From Thioalbus denitrificans (lineage in GTDB: Bacteria; Pseudomonadota; Gammaproteobacteria; DSM-26407), in NCBI RefSeq assembly GCF_003337735.1, contig NZ_QPJY01000002.1, positions 558,001 through 622,000 of the forward strand: a stretch of DNA of 64,000 nt, written 5' to 3'. Under the pieces are notes generated by a model that worked only from the letters and a program-made list of their open reading frames with translations, did not search any database and was not told the origin of the DNA. Made by a program: the position numbers and the translations under genes. Of the stretch, positions 54,991 through 62,740 are shown in pieces. Position 1 is the stretch's first letter. Each line of letters starts with the position of its first letter.

Positions 54991-54996
54991 ATCATT

Positions 54997-56283
54997 TCAG
55001 GGAACCTTCGTGTCGATGACCACCGCGATGGGCTCCTTCGCCCCGGCCACCGTCACCGGGGTGACGCGGCCTTCGAAATCGCCGCTCTTGGCGATGGCGT
55101 CGCCGCTGAAGGAGACGCGGGCGCCCACGGTCACTTCGGGGAAGCTGGAGAGCTTCATGGCCGGCATCATGGCCATGGAGTCGTCCAGCTCAACCGTCAC
55201 CGGCAGCTCGGCCGCGGTGAGGCGCTGAATGGCCAGCGGCATCCGCGGGCCCTGGGCGGCCACGGCGAAGACGAACACCGTATCGGTGGGCTTCACCTGG
55301 TCGGCAAGCTCCGGGGCCAGGCTGACCTGGACCGTCAGCCTGGCGCTCCCGGCCTCGGGGGTCTGCGCCCCGGCGGCGGGCGCCTGGGGCACGGCCGATG
55401 CGACCGGCGGCTCCATGGCGGGGACCTGCCCGCCCTGCTGGGCCAGCAGGGTCGAGGCGCGCTGGATGTAGGTCTGCAGCAGCTGCGAATCCTCGCTCTC
55501 CGGGGGCTGCATGGCCAGGACCTTGCGCCAGAAGAGGATGGCCTGTTCGAAGGAGCCCTGCTGGAAATTGGCCACGCCGGCCAGGAACAGCCCCTGGGCG
55601 TTCTCGGGCTCGGCATCGAGCACCTTGCGAATCAGCTCCAGCGGCTCGCCGCTGAAATCACCCTCCCGCGACAGGGCCAGGGCCTGGGCATAGGTGACCA
55701 TGAACTGGGCATTGCCGGGCTGCATCTCGTTGGCCTTGCGCAGCGCCTCCGCGGCCTCGGCGGGACGGTCCATGGCCAGGTAACTGCGGCCCAGCAGGAA
55801 CCAGCCCTCGGGCTGATCCGGGTTCTCCCGCAGCTTCTGCTCGAGGGTGGAGACCATCTTGTCGATGGAGGGCATGCCCTCCTGTCCCGTGGTGCGCCCC
55901 ACCTCGGCGGAGGTCTCGAAATCGGCCAGCCGGTCCGCGTTGCCCAGGCGGTTGTAGAGCCCCACCGAGAGCAGCGGGACCAGAACCACCACCAGCACGG
56001 CGGCCCAGCGCCCGGCCTGCGTGGACTGGGCGCGGTCGCTGCCGGCGGCCAGGTCATCGGCCAGGTCCTGCTCCAGCTCCAGCACCGCCTGGTCATAATC
56101 GGCCCGGGTCATCTCCGCCTCATCGAAGAGGCGCTTGAGCTCGGTCAGCCGCTCGCCGTGGATGGCGAGGTTGAGTTCATCGCGGGCCACGTTGCTGAGG
56201 CCGCGCCGGCGCAGCAACGGAGGCACGACGATGGCGAGCGCCGCCAGGACAAGCACGGCGAAGACAATCCAGAGGGTGGTCAT
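54997..56283 (-). CDS. ccmI: Cytochrome c maturation protein CcmI (CycH-type)
   Basis: 428 residues. Two N-terminal membrane helices (about 3-22 and 96-113) enclose a cytoplasmic coiled part with LFDEAEMTRADYDQAVLELEQDL. A periplasmic TPR domain follows (LEQKLRENPDQPEGWFLLGRSYL, then further repeats to about 275), and a C-terminal beta-rich domain (PELADQVKPTDTVFVFA). It presents apocytochrome to the CcmF/H haem lyase. Last gene of the ccm operon. Confidence 0.94.
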   Translation of the reverse strand: MTTLWIVFAVLVLAALAIVVPPLLRRRGLSNVARDELNLAIHGERLTELKRLFDEAEMTRADYDQAVLELEQDLADDLAAGSDRAQSTQAGRWAAVLVVVLVPLLSVGLYNRLGNADRLADFETSAEVGRTTGQEGMPSIDKMVSTLEQKLRENPDQPEGWFLLGRSYLAMDRPAEAAEALRKANEMQPGNAQFMVTYAQALALSREGDFSGEPLELIRKVLDAEPENAQGLFLAGVANFQQGSFEQAILFWRKVLAMQPPESEDSQLLQTYIQRASTLLAQQGGQVPAMEPPVASAVPQAPAAGAQTPEAGSARLTVQVSLAPELADQVKPTDTVFVFAVAAQGPRMPLAIQRLTAAELPVTVELDDSMAMMPAMKLSSFPEVTVGARVSFSGDAIAKSGDFEGRVTPVTVAGAKEPIAVVIDTKVP

Positions 56284-56378
56284 GTCAGGAATCTGAAGTC
56301 TCGTTATGGTTCAGTGTCGCCCGGCCGCCGGGTGACACGCACCCGGCGGAGCCGATGGGACGGGATATCGCGCCGGGT

Positions 56379-56876
56379 TCAGGAACGGGGCTCCCCACCC
56401 TGCTCCTCCAGCATTCGACGCAGGCGAGCCTGCTCCTCCGGGCTCATGCGTTCCCGGGTGGTGGCCTTGCGCCGGCGCACGAACACCGCCAGGCCCGCCA
56501 GTCCGCCCAGCAACAGCACGAAGGGGCCGGCCCAGAGCAGTACCGTGTTGGTCTGCAGCGGCGGACGGTAGAGCACGAATTCGCCGTAGCGGGACACCAT
56601 GTAGTCGATGATCTCGGCATCGTTCTTGCCGGCCTCGATCATGTTGTAGACCTGGTTGCGCAGGTCCTTGGCCAGGTCGGCGTTGGAATCGGCCAGGTTC
56701 TGGTTCTGGCACACCAGGCAGCGCAACTCCTCGGAGAGCTTGCGGTAGCGCTGCTCCTTCACGGGATCGTCGAAGGTAAAGACCTCGATGACCGCGAAGG
56801 CCGGGGTGACGAGGCACAGCAGGAGAGTAAGGACCAGGATCTTGAGTTGCAATCGGTTCACCGCTTGTCCAGTCAA
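56379..56876 (-). CDS. ccmH: Cytochrome c maturation protein CcmH
   Basis: 165 residues. Signal/anchor about 10-28, redox motif LRCLVCQNQN (Cys53 and Cys56), helix bundle with MVSRYGEFVLYRPP, and a C-terminal membrane helix (LLWAGPFVLLLGGLAGLAVFV). It keeps apocytochrome Cys residues reduced together with CcmG. Short form, with the TPR part supplied by the separate ccmI. Confidence 0.96.
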   Translation of the reverse strand: MTGQAVNRLQLKILVLTLLLCLVTPAFAVIEVFTFDDPVKEQRYRKLSEELRCLVCQNQNLADSNADLAKDLRNQVYNMIEAGKNDAEIIDYMVSRYGEFVLYRPPLQTNTVLLWAGPFVLLLGGLAGLAVFVRRRKATTRERMSPEEQARLRRMLEEQGGEPRS

Positions 56877-56906
56877 TGCGTAGGGGGATGAGAGGCCGGA
56901 GCCGAC

Positions 56907-57467
56907 TCAGCCGGCTTCATTCTCGATCCGCTCGATGAGGGGCAGCAGTTCATCCTGCCACACCTGCGGGCTGACCGGCCCGACGTGCTTGTGGCGGATG
57001 ATGCCCTTGCCGTCCACCACGAAGGTCTCCGGCACGCCGTACACGCCCCAGTCGATCCCCACCTTGCCCTCGTGGTCATAGACGCTGGCGGTATAGGGGT
57101 TGCCCAGGGCGCCCAGCCAGTTCAACGCGTCGGCGCGCTCATCCTTGTAGTTGAGGCCGTAGATGGGCACCCGCCCGCTCTTGGCCACCTCCAGCAGGAA
57201 GGGGTGCTCCTGGCGGCAGGAGACACACCAGCTGGCCCAGACGTTGAACAGGGAAACCTTGTGCTGGCGGAACAGTTGCGGGTCGAGCACCCGGTCAGGC
57301 TGCTCCAGGCTCGCGGTGCTGAACGCGGGCGCCGGCTTGTTCACCAGCGGCGATGGCACCAGCCGCGGGTCCCGGTTGAGGCCCACGGCGAAGAACCCCA
57401 CCAGGATCACGAAGATGAACAGCGGTATCAGGTAACGCGCCATGGAGGCCTTCTTCTCTTCGCTCAT
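56907..57467 (-). CDS. ccmG: Thiol:disulfide interchange protein CcmG/DsbE
   Basis: 186 residues. Membrane anchor about 11-30, periplasmic thioredoxin fold with VWASWCVSCRQEHPFL (Cys81, Cys84) and the cis-Pro segment VYGVPETFVVD with the family's acidic GIDWGVYGVPE loop. It reduces the CXXCH cysteines before haem attachment. Between ccmF and ccmH. Confidence 0.96.
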   Translation of the reverse strand: MSEEKKASMARYLIPLFIFVILVGFFAVGLNRDPRLVPSPLVNKPAPAFSTASLEQPDRVLDPQLFRQHKVSLFNVWASWCVSCRQEHPFLLEVAKSGRVPIYGLNYKDERADALNWLGALGNPYTASVYDHEGKVGIDWGVYGVPETFVVDGKGIIRHKHVGPVSPQVWQDELLPLIERIENEAG

Positions 57468-57479
57468 TCCCTTGCCTCC

Positions 57480-59483
57480 TCAGGCCTTGGCGTCAGCGGC
57501 GGAGCGGCCCGGCGGCGGCTGCCGGGCGGGTTCCGCCCGCTGCCTGCGGTCCCGCTTCAGCGCCAGCCGGTAGCGCCGGTCGCTGATGGCCACGAAACCG
57601 CCCAGGGCCATGAGCGCACCGCCCAGCCACAGCCACATGATGAAGGGCTTGTGGTAGACACGCACCGCCCACGCCCCCCCCTCGATGGGTTCGCCCAGGG
57701 CCACGTAGAGATCGCGGAACAGGTTGCTGTCGATGGACGCCTCGGTCATGGGCATGCCGCTGCGGTAGTTGCGCTTCTGGGGGTCGAGCAGCGCCACCTG
57801 GCGATCACCGCGGGTGACGATGACCCGGCCCTCGCTGGCGGTGTAGTTGGGTCCCTCGACATTGGTCACCCCCTCGAAGCGGAAGGTGTACGCGCCCACC
57901 TCGACCGTGTCCCCCGGCGCCATGCGCACGTCCTTCTCCAGGCTGTAGGCCTTGGTGACAGTGATGCCGGCCACCACCACGGCGATGCCGATGTGGGCCA
58001 GGACCATGCCGTAGTGGCTCGGCGTCAGGCTGCGCAGCCCGGTCAGCAGGGAGCCCTTGTTGCTGGTGCGCAGGTAGAGGTCCTGGAGCGTGGCCAGCGC
58101 CACCCAGGCGGCCAGGCCGAGCCCGACCACCACCATCGGCCGCACCTCCAGGCCGAACAGGTAGGGCGCCGCGACGCCGATGCCCACGGCCAGCAGCAGG
58201 GCGCCCCAGAGCCGGCGCGCCAGCTCCGCCGGATTGCTCTGCTTCCAGCGCACCATGGGACCCATGGCCATCAGGAACACCACCGGGATCATCAGCGGCA
58301 CGAAGACGTTGTCGAAGTACGGCGGTCCCACCGAGATCTTGCCCATGTTCAGCGCATCGAGGAACAGCGGGTAGATTGTGCCGAGCAGCACCGTGGCGCA
58401 CACCACCACCAGCAGGACATTGTTCGTCAGCAGCATCGTCTCGCGCGAGAACAGCTCGAAATCGCTGCCGCCGCGCACCGACGGGGCGCGCCAGGCGTAG
58501 AGCAGCAGCGAGGCGCCCACCACCACGCACAGGAACATGAGCACGAACACGCCGCGCTCGGGGTCGTTGGCGAAGGCGTGCACCGAGGTGAGGACGCCGG
58601 AGCGCACCAGGAAGGTACCCAGCAGGCTCAGGGAGAAGGCGAAGATGGCCAGCAGCACGGTCCAGCTCTTGAACACCCCGCGCTTCTCGGTCACCGCCAG
58701 CGAGTGGATGAGGGCCGTGCCCACCAGCCAGGGCATGAACGAGGCGTTCTCCACCGGATCCCAGAACCACCAGCCGCCCCAGCCCAGCTCGTAGTAGGCC
58801 CACCAGCTGCCGAGGGTGATGCCGATGGTGAGGAACACCCACGCCACCGTGGTCCAGGGGCGGGACCAGCGCGCCCAGGCGGCGTCCAGGTTGCCGCCGA
58901 TGAGCGCCGAGATGGCGAAACCGAAAGCCACGGCGAAACCCACGTAGCCCATGTAGAGCATGGGCGGGTGGATGGCGAGCCCCGGATCCTGCAGCAGGGG
59001 ATTCAGGTCGCGCCCCTCCAGCGGCACCGGCAGCAGGCGGTCGAAGGGGTTGGAGGTGAGCAGCATGAACAGCAGGAAGCCGACGCTGATGAGCCCCATC
59101 ACGGCGATGGTGCGGGCCACCATCTCCTCGGGGAGGCTGCGGCTGAACAGCGCCACCGCGGCGGTCCAGCCGGTCAGCATCAGGGCCCAGAGCAGCAGCG
59201 AGCCCTCGTGGCCGCCCCACACGGCGGCCACCTTGTAGACCAGCGGCAGGTGGGTATTGGAGTTGGACGCCACGTAGAGCACGGAGAAATCCGACACCAC
59301 GAACGCCTGGGTCAGACAGCCGAAGGCGATGGCGACGAACAGGAACTGCCCCAGCGCCGCCGGGCGCGCCAGGGCGATCCAGCCGGTCACCCCCCGCTGG
59401 GCGCCGATGAGCGGCAGCACCCCCTGCAGCAGGGCCAGGGAGAGAGCGAGAATCAGGGCGAAGTGTCCGATTTCCGGGATCAT
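57480..59483 (-). CDS. ccmF: Haem lyase subunit CcmF
   Basis: 667 residues with about 15 membrane helices. The tryptophan-rich haem motif is GWGGWWFWDPVENASFMPW, and conserved His-bearing loops such as GGHEGSLLLW flank it. CcmF ligates haem from CcmE to apocytochrome c with CcmH and CcmI. The stop is 12 bases before the ccmG start. Confidence 0.97.
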   Translation of the reverse strand: MIPEIGHFALILALSLALLQGVLPLIGAQRGVTGWIALARPAALGQFLFVAIAFGCLTQAFVVSDFSVLYVASNSNTHLPLVYKVAAVWGGHEGSLLLWALMLTGWTAAVALFSRSLPEEMVARTIAVMGLISVGFLLFMLLTSNPFDRLLPVPLEGRDLNPLLQDPGLAIHPPMLYMGYVGFAVAFGFAISALIGGNLDAAWARWSRPWTTVAWVFLTIGITLGSWWAYYELGWGGWWFWDPVENASFMPWLVGTALIHSLAVTEKRGVFKSWTVLLAIFAFSLSLLGTFLVRSGVLTSVHAFANDPERGVFVLMFLCVVVGASLLLYAWRAPSVRGGSDFELFSRETMLLTNNVLLVVVCATVLLGTIYPLFLDALNMGKISVGPPYFDNVFVPLMIPVVFLMAMGPMVRWKQSNPAELARRLWGALLLAVGIGVAAPYLFGLEVRPMVVVGLGLAAWVALATLQDLYLRTSNKGSLLTGLRSLTPSHYGMVLAHIGIAVVVAGITVTKAYSLEKDVRMAPGDTVEVGAYTFRFEGVTNVEGPNYTASEGRVIVTRGDRQVALLDPQKRNYRSGMPMTEASIDSNLFRDLYVALGEPIEGGAWAVRVYHKPFIMWLWLGGALMALGGFVAISDRRYRLALKRDRRQRAEPARQPPPGRSAADAKA

Positions 59484-59486
59484 GGC

Positions 59487-59963
59487 TCAGCTTCCCTGGC
59501 GGCGGTTGGGCTCCGGAACGGGGGTGCCGGTGGCCTTCTCGTGGGCGTTGCCCAGGGCCTCGGCGACCTCGGGCGGCATGTAGTTCTCGTCGTGCTTGGC
59601 CAGCACTTCCTCGGCCACGAACACCCCGTTGGGGCCCAGGCGGCCCAGGGCGACGATGCCCTGCCCCTCGCGGAACAGGTCGGGCAGGATGCCGGTGTAC
59701 TGCACGGCCACCGTCTCGTCCATGTCGGTCACGTCGAACTGCACCGTCAGCCCGTCGGGCTGGCGCTTCACGCTCCCGGCGGTCACCAGGCCGCCGATGC
59801 GGAAGGCGTGGTCATCGGGCACCTTGCCGGCCACCACGTCCCTGGGGCTGTAGAAGAAGAGCAGGTTCTCCTGGAAGGCGTTCAGGGCCAGCGCCACCGC
59901 GGTGCCCACTCCGAGCACCACCAGGAACACCAGGGCCAGGCGTTTCTTGCGTTTGGGGTTCAT
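59487..59963 (-). CDS. ccmE: Periplasmic haem chaperone CcmE
   Basis: 158 residues from ATG 59963, overlapping the ccmD stop as TGATG; a TTG one codon earlier is unnecessary. Membrane anchor about 9-28, OB-fold, and the covalent haem-binding His124 in VLAKHDENYMP with Tyr128. It carries haem from CcmC to CcmF. Confidence 0.96.
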   Translation of the reverse strand: MNPKRKKRLALVFLVVLGVGTAVALALNAFQENLLFFYSPRDVVAGKVPDDHAFRIGGLVTAGSVKRQPDGLTVQFDVTDMDETVAVQYTGILPDLFREGQGIVALGRLGPNGVFVAEEVLAKHDENYMPPEVAEALGNAHEKATGTPVPEPNRRQGS

Positions 59964-60124
59964 CAACGACTCCGTTCGCGCCGCAGTCGGCGGGCGATGC
60001 TGTTCATCAGTTCGGTCCGGCGGCGCATGGGGGCGACGAAATTCGCCACCAGCACCACCAGGGCGATGGCGTAGGAGGTCCAGACGTAGAAGGCGTAGCC
60101 GCCCATGTTGAGGAATTCGCGCAT
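59963..60124 (-). CDS. ccmD: Haem exporter protein CcmD
   Basis: 53 residues: MREFLNMGGYAFYVWTSYAI, one membrane helix, then a basic tail (RRRTELMNSIARRLRRER). CcmD links CcmC and CcmE and helps release holo-CcmE. It starts two bases after the ccmC stop and overlaps ccmE by one base. Confidence 0.93.
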   Translation of the reverse strand: MREFLNMGGYAFYVWTSYAIALVVLVANFVAPMRRRTELMNSIARRLRRERSR

Positions 60125-60126
60125 GT

Positions 60127-60867
60127 TCAGGCCTTCTTCTCCGCCAGTTCCTGCACCCAGGTATTGTTCCGCTCCCGCTCGAGCACCTCGCAGCGGGCGC
60201 TCATGAGCATGGTGGTGAAGTAGTAGAGCTTGAAGGCCAGCGCCATCACCAGCAGGGGGATGAGCATGCGCACATCGATGGAGGGGGCGGCGAACTTGGT
60301 CACCGTGGCCCCCTGATGCAGGGTGTTCCACCAGTAGACCGAGTAGTGGATGATGGGGATGTTCACCACTCCCACCAGCGACAGCACCGCGCCGGCGCGG
60401 GCCGCGGTGTTGCGATCCTCGATGGCCGCGCGCAGGGCCATGTAGCCGAAATAGAGGAACAGCAGGATCAGCTCCGAGGTCAGGCGCGCATCCCACACCC
60501 ACCAGGCGCCCCACATGGGCTTGCCCCACAGCGAGCCGGTCACCAGCGCCAGGAAGGTGAAGGAGGCCCCCACCACGGCGCTCGACTGGGCCACCACGTC
60601 GGCGAGCTTGATCTTCCACACCAGCATGATGGCCGAGGCCACGGCCATGACCACGTAGATGAACATGGACATCCAGGCGCTGGGAACGTGCACGAAGATG
60701 ATGCGGTAGCTGTCACCCTGCTGGTAGTCGGTCGGCGCCCACACCAGCCCCAGGTAGAGTCCCGCCAGCATCAGTATGAGCGTGAACCAGCCCAGCCACG
60801 GGATGAGGCGGCCGGACAGGTTGTAGAAATAGCGTGGAGAAGCGAAACGGTGCAGAAATGCCCACAT
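60127..60867 (-). CDS. ccmC: Haem exporter protein CcmC
   Basis: 246 residues from ATG 60867 (MWAFLHRFASPRYFYNL). Six membrane helices, tryptophan-rich WGKPMWGAWWVWDARLTSE and flanking His residues (FVHVPSAW, IIHYSVYWW) for haem presentation to CcmE. In-frame codons upstream lack similarity. A 278-base gap separates it from ccmB, unusual in an otherwise tight operon. Confidence 0.96.
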   Translation of the reverse strand: MWAFLHRFASPRYFYNLSGRLIPWLGWFTLILMLAGLYLGLVWAPTDYQQGDSYRIIFVHVPSAWMSMFIYVVMAVASAIMLVWKIKLADVVAQSSAVVGASFTFLALVTGSLWGKPMWGAWWVWDARLTSELILLFLYFGYMALRAAIEDRNTAARAGAVLSLVGVVNIPIIHYSVYWWNTLHQGATVTKFAAPSIDVRMLIPLLVMALAFKLYYFTTMLMSARCEVLERERNNTWVQELAEKKA

Positions 60868-61145
60868 GGTCTTATTTATCCACCCCCGGGGAACACCCAC
60901 CCTGGCGTCCGCCCTTGTCCAATCTGGTTATTAGTCCGGGTAAGCGCGTCCGAGTTCCCTTGCTTTTCCGACCCTGTTCACGCCCTGCGGCAGCCGGTTG
61001 GCTCACCGGCCGCGGGCGCCAGGGCGGAACAGGTCCCGGAGCCGAAAACCGCCTGCCCCAAGCCATCAATCCCTGACCTTCGTTCTTCCTTGTTTTCCTG
61101 CCCGCCGCGGCGCTGCCGGGGATCCGCCGACCCCGCCCCAGCCAC
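60868..61145 (-). other. ccmB-ccmC gap with a strong internal hairpin
   Basis: At 60973-61033 the DNA can fold as a long stem: CCTGTTC with GAACAGG, CGCCCTG with CAGGGCG, and an inner CCGGT-TGGCTC-ACCGG loop. The three paired segments line up in order, which suggests a structured RNA or attenuator inside the ccm transcript or a promoter for ccmC-I. No ORF or known riboswitch class was recognised. Confidence 0.5.
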
Positions 61146-61829
61146 TCAGCTCACGCTGATCCGCAGCGACGCCGCGGTCGCCAGGGGCGACAGCGACAGG
61201 GCCAGCACCAGCATCGCGCCGAGGAAATACATCTGGCCGGTGACCGGCAGGCCGGCGGCCGCGGCATCCACGGCGTTGGCGCCGAAGATGAGCACCGGCA
61301 CGTAGAGCGGCAGCACCAGCAGGGAGAGGAGCACGCCGCTGCGACGCAGACCCACCGTCAGCGCCATGCCGATGGAGCCGATGAGGCTCAGCAGCGGGGT
61401 CCCCAGGGCCAGGCTCGCCACCAGCGCGGGCATGGCCTCGATGGGCAGGAAGAGTAACACACCCAGCAACGGGGCCAGAACCAGCAGCGGGAGCCCCGTC
61501 ACCAGCCAGTGGGCCAGCACCTTGGCCAGCACCAGGACCGAGACGGGATGGGGGCTCAGCAGCAGCTGCTCCAGGGAGCCGTCCTCGTAGTCGGAGCGGA
61601 ACATCATGTCCAGCGAAAGCATGGTGGCCAGCAGCGCCGCCACCCAGATGACCCCGGGGGCGATCATCTGCAGCACCCGCGATTCGGGGCTGACGCCCAT
61701 GGGGAACAGGCTGATCACGATGACGAAGAACAGCAGCGGGTTGGCCAGCTCGGAGCGGTGACGGAAGGCCAGGGTCAGGTCGCGCCGCAACAGCAGCGTG
61801 AAGGCACGGGTCAGGCTGGGTTCATTCAT
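61146..61829 (-). CDS. ccmB: Haem exporter protein CcmB
   Basis: 227 residues from ATG 61829, overlapping the ccmA stop (ATGA). Six membrane helices with the family blocks RRDLTLAFRHRSELANPLLFF, YEDGSLEQLLLSP and GTPLLSLIGSIGMAL. Membrane partner of the CcmA ATPase in the CcmABCD complex that releases holo-CcmE. Confidence 0.96.
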   Translation of the reverse strand: MNEPSLTRAFTLLLRRDLTLAFRHRSELANPLLFFVIVISLFPMGVSPESRVLQMIAPGVIWVAALLATMLSLDMMFRSDYEDGSLEQLLLSPHPVSVLVLAKVLAHWLVTGLPLLVLAPLLGVLLFLPIEAMPALVASLALGTPLLSLIGSIGMALTVGLRRSGVLLSLLVLPLYVPVLIFGANAVDAAAAGLPVTGQMYFLGAMLVLALSLSPLATAASLRISVS

Positions 61830-62494
61830 GCGCCGAGGAGTATCCGGGTCACGTGCGATTCGTCCATGCGCAGGGGCTGGTGGGTGGTGAGCATCACCAT
61901 GCCGCCGCGATTCTTGTGGCCGAGAAGCATGCTCTCGATGAAATCCACCCCGTGGACATCCAGGGCGGTGAAGGGCTCGTCCAGCACCCACACCCGGGCC
62001 TGGAGAATCAGCAGGCGGGCCAGCGCCACGCGCCGGCGCTGGCCGGCGGAGAGGAAACGGCTGGGCACATCCTCGTAACCCGCCAGCCCCAGGTGCTCCA
62101 GCGCCTCCACCGGCTCCATGCCGCTGGCGCGCCCGAGCCCGCGGGCCAGGTTGAGGTTCTCCACCGGGGTCAGCTCCCCCTTCACGCCGTGGGCATGGCC
62201 CACGTAGGCGAGCTCGGCGAAGTACTCGGGGCGGCTGGACTGGATATCCTCCCCGCACCAGCGCACCTCGCCCTGGGCCGGCGGCGACAGGCCGCAGAGG
62301 ATGCGCAGCAGGCTGGTCTTGCCGCTGCCGTTGCGGCCCTGCACCTGCAGGATCTGCCCCGGCTCCAGGGTGAAGTTCAGGCCGCGGAAGAGCACGCGGT
62401 CATCGCGCACGCATTCCAGGTCCACGGCCTGGAGGGAAACCCCGGCGGCGGTTCCGGTGTCTGGCGACTGTACCTGCACGGCTGGCTGCATCAT
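61826..62494 (-). CDS. ccmA: Haem exporter ATP-binding protein CcmA
   Basis: 222 residues. Walker A GRNGSGKTSLLRILCG, ABC signature LSAGQRRRVALARL, Walker B VWVLDEPFTALDVHG and switch His in LTTHQPL. Two adjacent ATGs are possible (62494, 62491). First gene of ccmABCDEFGHI; a 246-base repeat-bearing gap lies upstream. Confidence 0.95.
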   Translation of the reverse strand: MMQPAVQVQSPDTGTAAGVSLQAVDLECVRDDRVLFRGLNFTLEPGQILQVQGRNGSGKTSLLRILCGLSPPAQGEVRWCGEDIQSSRPEYFAELAYVGHAHGVKGELTPVENLNLARGLGRASGMEPVEALEHLGLAGYEDVPSRFLSAGQRRRVALARLLILQARVWVLDEPFTALDVHGVDFIESMLLGHKNRGGMVMLTTHQPLRMDESHVTRILLGA

Positions 62495-62740
62495 CCCCCC
62501 GAGTGGGTAAAAAACCCGCTTATACTACCAGCCGCCCGCCGCCGGCCGCCAGCGCACTCACGGTGAGGGGCGGTGGGTGATGGGGGATGAAAAAGGCATC
62601 GTTACCGAAGACAGGCACTCACTGCGTGTTCCGTGTTCAGTGAGTGCGTGAGTGCGTGAATGCGTGAATGCGTGAGTGCGTGAGTGCGTGAGTGGTGCCC
62701 TTATCCATTCACCCTTCACCCCTATCCCCTCACCCGACAG
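62495..62740. repeat. GTGAGTGC array and hairpin upstream of ccmA
   Basis: GCACTCACTG (62615-62624) and CAGTGAGTGC (62638-62647) form a 10-bp stem with a 13-base loop. The right arm continues as tandem GTGAGTGC/GTGAATGC 8-mers to 62694, then CCCTTATCC and CCCTTCACC words (62698-62720). The 8-mer is the one in the smc-queF gap (52291-52454). The ccmA promoter must lie within or beside this. Confidence 0.8.

Noticed and set aside
56985-60074. A 1029-codon open frame on the + strand opposite ccmG-ccmD
   Set aside because: Antisense shadow of conserved ccm genes, with a His/Gln-rich composition typical of such frames.
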